Assembly (NCBI GenBank): GCA_905221615.1
Contig: CAJNDT010003257.1
Location: forward strand, 470,001 to 534,000
Length of the DNA: 64,000 nt
Source: Symbiodinium sp. CCMP2592
Lineage: Eukaryota > Sar > Dinophyceae > Suessiales > Symbiodiniaceae
Direction: 5' to 3'
In this document: in pieces, positions 1 to 10,817 of the stretch
Layout: each line of letters starts with the position of its first letter
Position numbering within the stretch: the stretch's first letter is position 1
Translations under genes and position numbers: made by a program
The notes under the pieces: model-generated
Database searches by the model: none
Seen by the model: the letters and a program-made list of their open reading frames with translations, nothing else
What the model was told of the DNA's origin: nothing

Positions 1-419
1 TCTAGCATTTGCTAGATACCATCCCTCTCTAATCACGACATATACAAGCCCCTTTGTTCACCATCCATCCAAAGCAATCGTGCTGAGTATAGTGCCGACC
101 ATTTCGTGAATGATAGCGCTTTGAACGCAAAATGCGCAGTCTATTAACACCAAGAAACTCACTACTACAACGCAACCGAAAGAAGCCGTCGCTTCGCCGC
201 ACCGGCAAGGAACGACTTCCAAATCAATAACTTCCGTTGCTGCTACACAACCAAAACATCTAAGCAAAGACACTCGTGCCAAGTATAGCCTACAAACCCC
301 AATACCTCTACAACCGAAACCGTCAAAGCCAAAATACTCGTGCCAAGGGTTGCCAAGAATCCGATTCACCATACACACATGTATGTAAATCCATACAGAA
401 CATACATCCATACATCTGC

Positions 420-606
420 ACATGTGTACATGTCTAAGTCTGTACATGTGTACGTCTTTTCACCTGTGCAACTGTACCTCTGTACACATATACATGTACA
501 TGTATATGTGCACAGATTCAGATTTACACATGCTCATAACTGCATTCCGAGTTACATACGTTACATACATACATGCATGCATACATGCATACCTACGTGG
601 CGTGTG

Positions 607-640
<34 letters not shown>

Positions 641-783
641 CGTACGCATACTTATGTGTCTACACAGTTGAATACGCATACACGTACATGTATATATGTA
701 TGTATATGTATATGTATATATCAGTGTATCTGTACATATGTGTGCGCATACATGTGTGTACACATGCATACAGTGATAATTAA

Positions 784-814
<31 letters not shown>

Positions 815-818
815 GCGA

Positions 819-860
<42 letters not shown>

Positions 861-865
861 CAATT
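420..865. repeat. Microsatellite tract: ACATGTAC-like, (TA)n, (TG)n, (GA)n
   Basis: A run of low-complexity DNA: imperfect ACATGTA/TACATACA units from about 350, (TA)n and (TG)n at about 606-640, (TA)n at about 791-814 and a (GA)n tract at about 815-858. Open frames across it code only Tyr/Ile/Cys/His or Arg/Glu strings and are not genes. It lies in what appears to be an intron upstream of the first recognisable channel exon. Bases 1-350 show nothing I can identify. Confidence 0.9.
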
Positions 866-922
866 CGGTGTACGATTCTTAGCTTCATTGCATTTTGTTT
901 TTTTGGGCGGGGTATCCATCAG

Positions 923-3801
923 GTACACCGTTTTCGAACTGACCTTCTCCGGCGGATGGATTGTCAGAGTCCGACCTGTCGTCGACAACGTCAGCCACTG
1001 GTATGCCATTCCGTTCTTATGCTATATCACGTCCCGTGGCCTGCAGTTTGAGGGTGTTTAGGGTTTCGCGTTCCGTGCACAGGCATGTTAAGTCCATGTG
1101 GTGTTTACAGGAATATTGGAGGTGCTCTTACAAGTGGGGGTTGCAGCATGTACGGCCTGCAGCTTGGGGCCCGGGTCAGTCGAGTTGCGTCTGCGCTCTC
1201 AATGGCGTAACACCCTGCGCACACTGAACTTCACATCCCCGGGTGGGGGTTTCTGGCTGTGTCACTTGCAGCCCTGAGTTTGCGATCGTGGAGCTGTGAC
1301 TTTGCCGTCGCCAGCTCACCAGAACCGAAAGGTACATGAGGTGTTGTATAACTCTAAGCCCTGGACAAATCGTAAAGGTTCACGGTGTTTTTTTGGGGTT
1401 TTACAAAGGTTCCTAGATGCGCAACTGTAGTTCCTTTTTGGGTAACCTGGTTCCCATCATATCCGTTAACATAGGCTAGCCGGAAAGGGGTACTAGGATT
1501 CAGGGTCTGGGAAGTTGGATGGGTGCTGATCACGGGACTACGTGGGCATACACACGAAAGTTCAAGAAAAGGGGTTTAAAACAACAATAGTTACCATTGG
1601 GCCTTCGGTCACAAGGATCGTGGTCTTTGCCGTGACCAGGATCGTGACAGCCATCTTCCTCAAGGCCAACCGTAAACAACTCCAAACCCTAAGCCCAAAA
1701 CCCCCAAACCAGGAGAGACCCTATCAGGGACCCCAAAAGGACATCAGCATAGGCATTTTATAGGGATGTCCGGACCATATTGGGCTTCATTGTAACGGGG
1801 GTTTATATGGGATATCCCTATCCGACCTATTTTGTTTGCTTATGTGCTTTTTGGGGGGCCCTACCCTAAACCTTCGACCCTTACCAGAGTTTGAGCCCCC
1901 CCCAGTCATCAGAACGGTGAGTCGTCTTTCCCCCCGCGTTAGTCCTAGACCCCGGTCAAAACTCCTGAAGATCCCTTAATGTAGGAACCTGGTGAGGAAA
2001 CCTTGGGCCTTTGATTAGGGTTAGGGTTCCTTATACGAATCCTACTATTTTGCGGTCATTGACCCCAAGGTTTCTTAATCAGGTTCCTACATTAGGAACC
2101 CTCTTGCATGTTGGCTATGTCTGTTACTAGTATCGGCTGGGATAATTTGTTTTTATTATTTTCCTCCTTGTGGACTGTGGAGCCCTGATTCTAATTAATG
2201 TTGGGGACTGTTGAAATCGTCACCTAGGTTACTGTAGCATATCATCTTTCTTAGTTTGTCTATGGGCTTAGAGATTCTAAGCCTTGCCCAAAGCCCTTAA
2301 ACTTAACCCCACACCCTACCCCAAGGCCCCAAAACCTAAGCCCCTGAAACCTCTAAACCCTTTCGCCTACACCCCAAACCCTTGATCCCGACACTTTAAA
2401 CTCTCAAACCTAAACCGTAGAGAAAGGAGACATTGGCCAATGCAGCGAACGACGCTGCGTTGCAGCTTGCGGAGACGAAGCGGATGGCCCGAGGATGGCA
2501 CGGGGAAGTTGGGCTTTAGATTTTTGGATTTGAGCTCCTTTTACGGATTCCCTTTAAAGGGCGCTATATAGGGGCCTTAATGATTGGAATAGGCTTTTGG
2601 GGACTATTGTGGACAAGGCCCAGCCGGAATCAAGGACACCCCGGGATTCGGTTTTAGGGTAGTTTTGGTGGGTTACAGGATATCAGGTTCGATGGAATTG
2701 GGGAAGGGTTCTCAGGCGATGTTTCAGCTTTGTACAGTCATGCAAAGCATGATTCTGGCTGTGTATTGCGGGGTGCAGATCCTACTTCAGCAAACCGCAG
2801 TCTTGGTCATTTTCAATTCCGACAACCTGTAATCGCGAGTCTGCGCTGCCCCGGGAGATCTGGAAGCCTTTCAAACTTGAGTCTTGAGGGTTTAGGTTTT
2901 AGGGGTAGTCTTTTCTTGGTCAGGGCAGCATCGGCCTGCCTGAACCCAAAGGGCTGAAAACCCTTAAGCAGCCTCACTAAGTATCCCTCAGCACTCCCGG
3001 TATCTAAGAGTTTATTTCATGGGCCGAATGGGGAGTTTCCGAAAACAGGGGACCCTAAACTAGTACCCTGGATAGTAGGATCCTTATTAAAAGGACCCCA
3101 AAATAAGGTAATTACCCCTAATATTCGGAAGCTCGCAACTGCTTCTTTGTCCCGAGGCCTTCAGAGCAAGTTCGAGGAACTCTTCCGTTCTCTTGACGGC
3201 GATGGAAGCGAATCCATCTCCTTCAGCGACGCTTTGCTGAGGTCCAACTCCGCAACTTCTGTGCCAGGGACATGAGGGAGTTTCCGAAAAGAGGGGTACC
3301 TTATTTTGGTGTCCTTATAATAAGGAACTACTATTCAGGGTACTATATTGTGGTCCCCTATTTTCGGAAAGTCCCATGATGAGTTTGGCCGTAGACATGG
3401 TTTCAAGCATCATACTTAGAGGATCATGGGACTTAGTAAGTAGGTTATAATTGGGGTTATAAGTACCTTAAATGGAGTTACCCCAATTATGACCCTACAT
3501 ATAACCTACTTACTAAGTCCCCTGGGCCTTTAAGCAAGCATCATAGGGCTTCTTCATTGGGCATTGTGCATGGAGCGAAATCGGAGCTTCTGGGGACCCC
3601 CCTAAACTCTTGCAAAACCATTCACAATCAGAGCCCCTCTATCGCCCCTAAAACCCATCACCCCCACACTTCTGAAACCGCTCTAAGACCTTCAATAGCC
3701 ATCACCCCCTAAAATCCCTATAAAACGCTATAAACCCCCCAAACCCCAAACCCTGAGCAGCGCACTGAGGAATTCACCACGGCCATGAGCTACCCGAGCG
3801 T
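923..3801 (+). CDS. Voltage-gated cation channel, middle exons (pore loop, S6, first EF-hand)
   Basis: Five small exons read as one channel. 923-1030 encodes a pore loop (VFELTFSGGW, then VRPVVDNVSHW) and the start of S6 (YAIPFLCYI). 1616-1664 completes S6 (IVVFAVTRIVTAIFLK). 2427-2493 gives ETLANAANDAALQLAETKRM, the stretch that follows S6 in dinoflagellate channels. 3157-3230 carries an EF-hand (FEELFRSLDGDGSESISFSD; calcium ligands D, D, S, S and terminal D). 3770-3801 gives EFTTAMSYPS. Proposed donors are GTCCCG, GCCAAC, GATGGC (doubtful), GCTTTG and GCAGCA; acceptors are AG|G. Joining the first two exons restores a normal S6 in phase 2. Segments S1-S5 lie upstream of the window. The protein should sit in a membrane, with gating modulated by calcium. 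The last exon ends in phase 2, which matches the exon at 48100. The family call is fairly firm; ion selectivity cannot be told. Confidence 0.72.
1980..2100. mobile_element. MITE-like foldback element, family GTAGGAACC
   Basis: Imperfect terminal inverted repeats: the left end reads TGTAGGAACCTGGTGAGGAA and the right end reads GTTTCTTAATCAGGTTCCTA followed by CATTA. The centre is unrelated and AT-rich, with no coding capacity. Two further copies lie at 52571-52679 and 53061-53167, so this is a repeat family and not a chance hairpin. It sits in a channel-gene intron. Confidence 0.75.
3025..3140. mobile_element. MITE-like foldback element, family GAGTTTCCGAAAA (copy 1)
   Basis: The left arm GGGAGTTTCCGAAAACAGGG pairs with a decayed right arm ending ATTCGGAAGC. 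The interior resembles, partly inverted, the copies at 3271-3376 and 48244-48346. It lies immediately before the EF-hand exon at 3157. Confidence 0.6.
3271..3376. mobile_element. MITE-like foldback element, family GAGTTTCCGAAAA (copy 2)
   Basis: The left arm begins GGGAGTTTCCGAAAAGAGGG and the right arm reads CCCCTATTTTCGGAAAGTCC, close reverse complements over about 20 bases. The interior contains GGTACCTTATTTTGGTGTCC, shared with the copy at 48244. Noncoding. Confidence 0.75.
3428..3526. mobile_element. Foldback element with long inverted arms (GGGACTTAGTAAGTAGG)
   Basis: The left arm GGGACTTAGTAAGTAGGTTA and the right arm TAACCTACTTACTAAGTCCC are exact reverse complements over 20 bases. 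A second inverted pair (GGGGTTATAA and TTACCCCAATTAT) lies inside. It is a compact hairpin of about 100 bp, MITE-like. I saw no second copy in the window. Confidence 0.7.
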
Positions 3802-4329
3802 GCAGCAGTCTCTCTGCGTGCTTTTGGGAGATTCTTTTTTGTGGTTTGTGGCGTTTAGGGTTTAGGGGGTTCAGGGTTTAGGGGTTGGAACGTCTTTGTG
3901 ATTTCGCATTCTCTTAGTAGCTGAGTAGGTAACGTTTGGGGTTTGTATATATCTTACCATAATTAAAAAGGTTTAGGATCCGGTTCGATTTTTGGGGTTG
4001 TGGGCGCAGGGTAGAAGGATGAGGTTCTGCACTGTTTACTGTTTGCGGGGTCTGCAAGGGTTCTCTGAGGTATGTATACGGGTTCTCTTTCGCTTTGGGT
4101 TCAATGCGCAGGTTTAAGTTTACTAGGTGTTGCTTTCGGACATTTTTTATTTTTGTTTTTTTTTGCCCGGCCTTGGTTCAAGTCCCTACAGTAGTATTAT
4201 AAGCATCAGTAGTAGTTGCAGTATAGCAGGAAGAAGCAACAAGTCGTCGTAGATTAGTACTGCGAGATTGGTCGTAGTTGTAGTAGTTGTTGTTGTTATT
4301 ATTATTCAGACGCTGTCTATTGGGGCTCA

Positions 4330-4740
4330 AGGTCTCAGGGTTTGGGGTTTAGGGGGCTTTTGGTTGAGGGTTCACGGTTTAGGGTTCAGGGTTCAGGGTT
4401 TAAGAGGTTTTTCAATTTAGGGTCTAAGTACACTAACTAAAGTACTGTTGTGATTGAGTTGGGGGAGATTCTGATACTCTATGTAATTATAATCGTAGTA
4501 GTAGTAGTTGTTGTTATTGTTATTATTCAGATTTCAGACCCTGTCTATTGGGGCTCAAGGTCTTAGGGTTTGGTGTTTAGGGGGCTTTTGGTTGAGGGTT
4601 CACGGTTTAGGGTACAGGGTTCAGGGTTTAAGGATCCGGCTAGCCCCAAGCCCAGTAGCAAAAAAGAAGGGTTTAAGGGGTTTTCAATTAGGGTTTAGGT
4701 TTTAGGGTTTCAGGGGTTTAGGGTTCAGGCATTATAGGTA
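4330..4740. repeat. Degenerate telomere-like TTTAGGG repeats and internal duplication
   Basis: Repeated GGGTTTAGGG, GGGTTCAGGG and GGTTTAGGGT words are variants of the TTTAGGG telomere unit. A segment at about 4265-4410 (TAGTTGTTGTTGTTATTATTATTCAGA and the GGGGCTCAAGGTCT that follows) recurs at about 4505-4640, so the tract has also been duplicated locally. An inverted piece with CCCTAAACC words follows at about 4905-4975. It is intronic. Other stretches of the same kind are at 12846-12920, 51397-51415, 59450-59480 and 63222-63410. Confidence 0.8.
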
Positions 4741-4985
4741 GGACCCCTTTGAAGGCTTAAGTATTGGGATTTAGTTCTAGTAGCAAGGTTTAGGGCTTGT
4801 AGAACTTAAAGCCCGAAATCCTAAACCCCCCATTCAAGCCTGATTCAACGAACCCGTAAAGAAGCCCTGTACTTGTGTACTTAGACCCTTAAATTGAAAA
4901 ACCCCTTAAAGCTTGAACCCTAAACTGTGAACCCTCAACCAAAAGCCCCCTAAACCCCAAACCCTAAGACCTTGAGCTCTCCTAA

Positions 4986-5050
4986 CATGTGGTGCGCCGC
5001 TGGGCGCGCGCTGGGCACCGTCGACAACATCGAGGTGCCCGCGGGGAGAG
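4986..5050 (+). other. Short GC-rich coding-like island, unassigned
   Basis: In an AT-rich telomere-repeat region, this stretch is GC-rich and reads MWCAAGRALGTVDNIE before a possible donor GTGCCC. It could be a small exon, a decayed exon or nothing. It fits neither neighbour in an obvious phase. Confidence 0.2.
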
Positions 5051-5479
5051 TTGGGGGGTTTTAAATAATAATTAATTTTAAATAATAAAAGGCTTTGAGG
5101 CTGTAGTAAGGGTTTTATATAAGGTTTGGATCTTAGGGTCTTAGAACAGTTCATGTGGTTTAGAGTTTTTCACTTAGGGAGTTTCGGGTCAAGGGTTGTG
5201 TGCATCGGGTGTTGTCGGGTGTTAGACTCGGGTTTGGGGTAGGGGGTTATTTGCGGGAGGTATTTGGGTTTGAGGTGCATGTGCGGTTTCCGTAACATTT
5301 CAGCGGTTTCAGCGTCAGCCCTTAGGACCACGTACATGTCATGTTTCCAGTTTAATTATTAGACTTAACTTAGATGTTTTATTTCAGTTCCTAGGTTCAT
5401 GGGCATAGGGGATGAGCGATACTAGGCCTTAGGCGACTTGCGATGATTTACACTTAAACTTACTTACTTGCACTCACTG

Positions 5480-5561
5480 TCACAGTCACAGCTTTCTAGG
5501 CGATTGCAGGCGCAGGCAGGCGTAGGCGTAGGCGTAGGCTAGGTGACTCGGTGCTCTAGCC
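5480..5561 (+). promoter_or_regulatory. Hexamer array (GTAGGC/GCAGGC) upstream of gene A
   Basis: Just before the ATG at 5562 lies a short tandem array of GCAGGC and GTAGGC units preceded by the words CACAGTCACAG. The same arrangement precedes gene B (about 10710-10815) and gene C (about 44090-44220). Its conservation ahead of three paralogues suggests a shared 5' leader or promoter element; its role is inferred only from position. Confidence 0.4.
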
Positions 5562-8213
5562 ATGCCGCCGGCGTTGCCGAACGTGCCGCCGTCGCCGGCG
5601 GGCTCGCTGCTCATCGCCTGGGGGGCAGAGCACGAGTACCGGGCGATCGGTGCCCTGATTGATTTAGTATTTAAGAACGAATCTGGTCAGCTATTTGATT
5701 AATGACTAATAATTAATAGTATACAGTCTATAAATTGATTATTAATAGTTCTAGTAATAACAATACTAATGCGGAGACTTGTGCGGATGATAAGCATCAT
5801 ATTGTACTTTTCTAAGCAACAACTACATTCTTATCCTACTACGGTTTTGGCCTTTGGGCGCCAATGCGAAGGCAGTGGCGGAAAGGGCCGGAGCGTGATG
5901 CCCGGCCACTTGAAGCACACGTACCCCGGCCACGTGCACATCACGATTGACGTTCGTCAATTCATGGAAGACCCCGACAAAAAGGATAAGCAGGGGAAGG
6001 GGTCGGCGTCGGCGTCGGGGAAGGGGTCGGCGTCGGCGTCGGGGTCGGCGCAGGCGCGGGCGAGGTCCCACTCGCCCGGACCTTCTCGCAAGGTCAAGGG
6101 AGACTTGGATGTTCAGGTATCAGCTGTTTCTGGTCTTTGGGAATAGGACACTGCATCAGTTCAGTTGAGGGTTCGTGGTTTAAAGTTTAATGGTTACGGA
6201 TGCCCACCCAGGAATCTGGCACCCGGCGAAGAACGAGGAGTTCCTTTGTGCCATGCTGCAGGAAGCAGGATTCCTTCGGGCGCTGGCGGTGGTGACAGGT
6301 ATTGCTTTGATGTACATCAGGGCGTTGGTGCTGGAGGCGGACACGGTGGCGCGGGCGCCGTTGCTCTTCCAGCTGATCTGCACCCTGGTTGTGTACAGCC
6401 TCATTATTTGTTTCATTTTCTCCGTAGTTGCACGTTGAAGCTCTAAACCTCTAGTCATCTAAGCCTTACATCAGGTGCACAAGGGAAGCACAGATCAGCG
6501 ACGCTGGCGGTGGTGTTGGCGATCGTCTTCGGCATCCCTTTTGAGTTGCCGAGCCATGAGGTTCGGCAATGGGTTGCTGGCGACCTTGACTTGTCGGCGC
6601 AGGCGAAGGGGCTCATCGAAACGGCGGTGGCGAAGGTGGGTTCGGCACTGAACCTGTTGCAGCCGACGGTGCCAAAGGCACCACCGCCTGGTGCAAACGC
6701 GCCGGCGACGAAGGCGATGCCAACCAAGCCGAAGGCGCCGGCGAAGGGGGATGGGAAGGGCGACTCCAAGGGCTCGTCTCAGGCGCAGGCGTCGGCGTCT
6801 CCTGCTCAGGCGTCGGCGTCTCCTGCTCAGCCGCCGAGTGCGACGGACCAGGCTCGGGGTGTTGTTGTAAAAAGTTGCTGTTGTGGGTTTAGTAATAGGC
6901 ATAGGTTCGGTTACAATATGTGGGGTAACCCACGTTTGCACTTTGGGCGTCAAGCAGTTCTTAACTAATCACCTTTCCAAGCCTAGGTCTAAGGCCAGTA
7001 GTTAAGCTGGAATCCTGGAAGGTGCGCCAAAGTGTCATGGACAGGGCGCCGGCGCTTTACCAAACCCTGCTCGAGCTGGATGTTGATCAGCGGACATGGT
7101 CGGTGCCCAGGCTTATGTTATCCGTCCTGATCCCAATAGACTTAGATAAAATAGTTATTAATGGCTTCTAAGTTCTAAAACCTTGGATTCTCCTTAGTAA
7201 CCCTGAATCACAAGACTAGCTTTGAAAGCCTTTTAGAGGAAACGCCAACTTCTAATGTTATAACTGGTTTATGGATTGGACCTGGGCACCATGAACTTGC
7301 CCCCAAACTAAGGTGGCGTCGGCGATGGTGCTCATGGATGGCGGCGTGGCGAAGGCGAGCGAGATTGTCGGCTTTGTCGACAGCAGCTTGGCTGGTATTT
7401 GGGCTAGAACAATCCAAACCCCTACACCCCCAGACCTTGAAGCCAATTGGCCCTAAGAATGAAGCTTTAAAGAAAAGACAGCAGGAATCCAAAACAAGCT
7501 CTTGTTTCACCCCCCCCCCGGAACCCCTAGTACCCTCGAACCCAAAGCTATTTGGAGTTGTTTCGATGCACTAAGAAAATCGACAGCAAGACACGCAGAA
7601 GCCGAACTGGGGCAACATCTCGGCGAACCTCACTCACGCGATGAGTGAGCGCATCGACATCTTGCGTGGGGCGCCGGCGTATTCAGGTGGGAGCAGCTTG
7701 ACTTAAAGCCTAGAGTTGTTGGGGTGTCTGTGTTGTTTCGTCGGGATTCATGTCTTTCGGGACCAATAACACGATCCCACTGAGGCCAAAGGCGCGGGCG
7801 CACGCCGGCACGCGGCAGTGGCGATTGGGATGACCGAAAGGGCAAGAAAGGCGGCTACAAAGGCGACGGCGGACACAAAGGCGACGGCGGCCACTACAAA
7901 GGCAAAGGCGACGGCGACGGCGGCCACTACAAAGGCAAAGGCGACGGCGGCGGCGGCTGGTACTACGATTCTGGTCCTGGCTACGGCTGGAAAGGCGGCT
8001 GGGACTGGGATTACGATGAGGAGTGGTACGAGAAGGGCTACGACAAGGGGTTCGACAAGGGCTATGGCAAGGGGCGCGGGCGAGGGCGATATGAGGACTA
8101 CGATGCCGGCCGTCGCAGATTGGACTAACTGAGGGTTTCATCGTCTTTGCTACTTCATAGTATGATGTATCTTCTGTTGAATGATATATTATCAAAATAT
8201 CTAAGATATAATA

Positions 8214-8253
<40 letters not shown>

Positions 8254-8447
8254 AGTATACATAGATTAAAATGATTCAGGTACACAGCATTTTGTTATTC
8301 ATAAATATTTTGTGATAAGTTCTGGGGGTTTTGATGTGTGACCGCAACATATCTGAGGATGGGGGAAGGGCGACTACTGACGGCGCCGGCGCTGGCGATG
8401 GGCGTTTTGATCGCAAACGCTGGCGAAGCCCATCGAGCAGCCAGTGA
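5562..8447 (+). CDS. Paralogue A of a three-member family: unknown protein with Gly/Lys/Tyr-rich and SR-like tail
   Basis: Nine exons were aligned with genes B and C: 5562-5649, 5872 to about 6116, about 6211-6379, 6475-6860, 7022-7102, 7313-7385, 7591-7686, 7785-8104 and 8358-8447. Conserved blocks include SLLIAWGAEHEY, HVHITIDVRQFMEDP, WHPAKNEEFLCAML, FGIPFELPSHE, DRAPALYQTLLELDVDQRTW, ASAMVLMDGGVAKASEIVG and ERIDILR. The tail holds GDGGHYKGKGDG-type repeats, GYDKGFDKGYGKGRGRGRY, and the end RWRSPSSSQ. Most donors are GT; several are GC (for example GCTTGG after exon 6). The exon 2/3 join is not resolved. If exon 8 is not spliced at 8105, the frame stops at 8128. The basic, Gly- and SR-like tail recalls RNA-associated proteins, but I recognise no domain, so the function is unknown. 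Confidence 0.6.
8193..8255. repeat. (TA)n microsatellite
   Basis: A nearly pure TA tract interrupted by a single ACATA. It lies between the last two exons of gene A and has no coding meaning. Confidence 0.9.
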
Positions 8448-10465
8448 AAAGAGTGCTTCCAGTGTTTGGGTTAGGTCGGAAGCCCAAAATAAAGTAACGG
8501 CAAAGCCTTCAATCCTGAATCCCATTTTGAACCTCTAACTTTAATAGTTCTGTCATGTTGTGGGTTTAGGGTTTCGGGTTTAGGGGAGAATTGGGCAGGT
8601 GTCGGTTGTAGGGGGCTTGTTGCTTCGGGGATTTAGGTTTGCTTACTAGAGAGGTTTATGCGCTAAATGCATGTTAGACTCAGACTAAACGTCATGTTAT
8701 ACATTCGGATTCGTTATCTTACGCAACGCAAAATTATAGTGGTAACTGTCATGGTCTATGATAGCATACAACAAGCTTGCGCGTTTGGGATTGATAACTT
8801 TATGATTTGGCCTCGGGTGTGATCTGATAACAATAATACCAATAGAATGGAAACAATACTTTGCGATTTGTGGTGTACAGTTTTAGAGACAACCAGTAGC
8901 AGCATCAACAAGAAAATCTCATACTAGTCACACTCCTTCAGGTAACACATCCATAATAATGGTGGTGAAGGGTTGATCATTCAGGCGTTCGGGGTTTAGG
9001 ATTTGGTGTGTTGAGGAGGTTAAGGGTTGCCTGGGATGGGGTTGGCAGATTGAGGCGCCTGGTTTGGAGCACCCCTGCTTAATCCCCTGTGATGCAGGTG
9101 CTGGCGCCGGCGATGACAGGCTCGTGGGCGTGGGTGGGCTTTTGGGTATTCATATATTAGTTAGTCAGGTTTCGGGCTTGAGGTTTTCGGTAGGGGGGGG
9201 AGGCGGTGGTATTTGAAGGTGCTTCGAGGGTTGGGTTTGGGTGCTTTCAGAATTCGTGTCTGGGGTTGTCAGGTCTTTGTTAAGGTTCAGGGTGTTGGCT
9301 TCGCGCTTATATGTGGACAGTTCAGTATTAGTCTTAATAGTGTAACGTGGGCTAGCAAGTTTGGTTTTGGGCTTCAGGGCTCTTTCTGGTTAACTTTGGG
9401 CGTTAGGTTATTCGGTATGGGTTGAGAATTGCGGGCGGGGACGAACTAGTGTTGGCTTGGGCGTCTTTGGAGTGTATTTCTGTGGGCTTTATAGTGCAGG
9501 CGCTGGGGAGGAGACTAATATTAGATCCAACAACCCACTCCCTAAGACCCCAACCCAGTATCGCCTGAAGCGCAAGCCCAACATAGCCCAATTAAAGTCT
9601 AAGAGTTCATTCAGACCCTTATTAGAACCAATTCAGAAGCTTAAATGCCCATTTATACCCCTCCCATTTCCCCTTCCCAAACTTATCCCATGCAGGTGTG
9701 GCGCTGGCGGTGGCGATTTTGGCGCTGGCGATGCAGGTGCATGCGGTGTCCGTGGCGTGGGGCTTCAGGGGGTTGAGTTTAACTTACAGTAGTTCGAGGT
9801 CTAGGATTGAAACGAATCCGTTAGCATGGTTCTTTTTTTTATTCCTCAAGGGCATAGTGCAGGGTTCTGAGTGGCAGGGTTTAAATTTATGGAGCGTTAA
9901 TGTAATTAAGTTGTTGGTTGTTTTGGTCGTTTTACCAATAAATCATTATCATTTGATGTTACAGCTGATCCTAGTGTGTCAGTATCTCGTTTACACTAGT
10001 AAATGTTACTGCCAGTATAGTTAACTCTAAACATTGTTGCTCAACTGTCTCAGTATGGCTGTATTCTAATAATATAGTATTATACAACATGGTACAAGAT
10101 AACCGCGTAGAACATAGGTTAAGAATAGTAGTGTAGTAGCATAGAGTACAACGCAAGCACAAAGCAGAATGTGTACAATACATGTAACAACATCCCACAA
10201 TGTAGTGTAGATGCTAGTCTCAGTAGAACATAACATAGCAAATGCCTGATGGTCAGTCCTTGTACTAAAGTTTATACTAACTACAATACTCTGCTATAAT
10301 AACCAACACACGAGTTCAGGGATATAGAGGATTCAGGGTTTAGGGTTTTGGGGTTAGGGGTTTAGTTCAAGCTTCCGGGTTAAGGATTATGAACAGTTAA
10401 GGGGTAGAGCGTTCAGAAGTCAAGGGTTTAGAGACATCGGTTGGCTTCGGGGTATACGTTTCGTG
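8448..10465. other. Intergenic region between genes A and B, with one conserved GC-rich block
   Basis: Mostly AT-rich DNA with scattered TTTAGGG-like words. A short GC-rich stretch at about 9696-9765 (after TATCCCATGCAG; GTGTGGCGCTGGCGGTGGCG and onward) resembles blocks at about 13671-13725 downstream of gene B and 47043-47075 downstream of gene C. It may be a 3' exon or part of the shared duplicated unit. Another GC-rich patch, GCAGGTGCTGGCGCCGGCGA, starts at about 9096. I saw no complete gene. Confidence 0.4.
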
Positions 10466-10817
10466 GTTCTGGGGCAAGGCGTGTTTGGGTCTTCTCGTTC
10501 AGGCCACGTGTGCTAGGGTGTTAGGTTTCGAGTCAAAGTTCAGGGGCTGAGGATTTGATTATGGTGGCCTTTCAGGTTCCAGTCTCAAGCCTTGCGTAGG
10601 ACTGCGGAAGAGGCTACATACATTTTGTTTCAGACTTAGCATAGCAGGCTACTTAGTTTCATAATCATATAGGTCTGAGGTTGTCACACACATTTCACAG
10701 TCTCACACCTTCACAGTCACAGTTTTTTTGAACGCAGGCGAACGCAGGCGAACGCAGGCGAATGCAGGCGGTAAGGCGTACGCAGCCATAGGCATAGACA
10801 TAGGCGTAGGCGTGGCC

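Noticed and set aside
422..1051. Open frame of 209 residues across the first kilobase
   Set aside because: It runs through TA, TG and GA microsatellites and encodes Tyr/Ile/Cys and Arg/Glu strings. The real coding part at 923-1030 is in another frame.
4318..4340. GGGGCTCAAGG as a second spliced-leader relict
   Set aside because: It shares only GGCTCAAG plus scattered bases with the leader, and the segment is simply duplicated at 4548.
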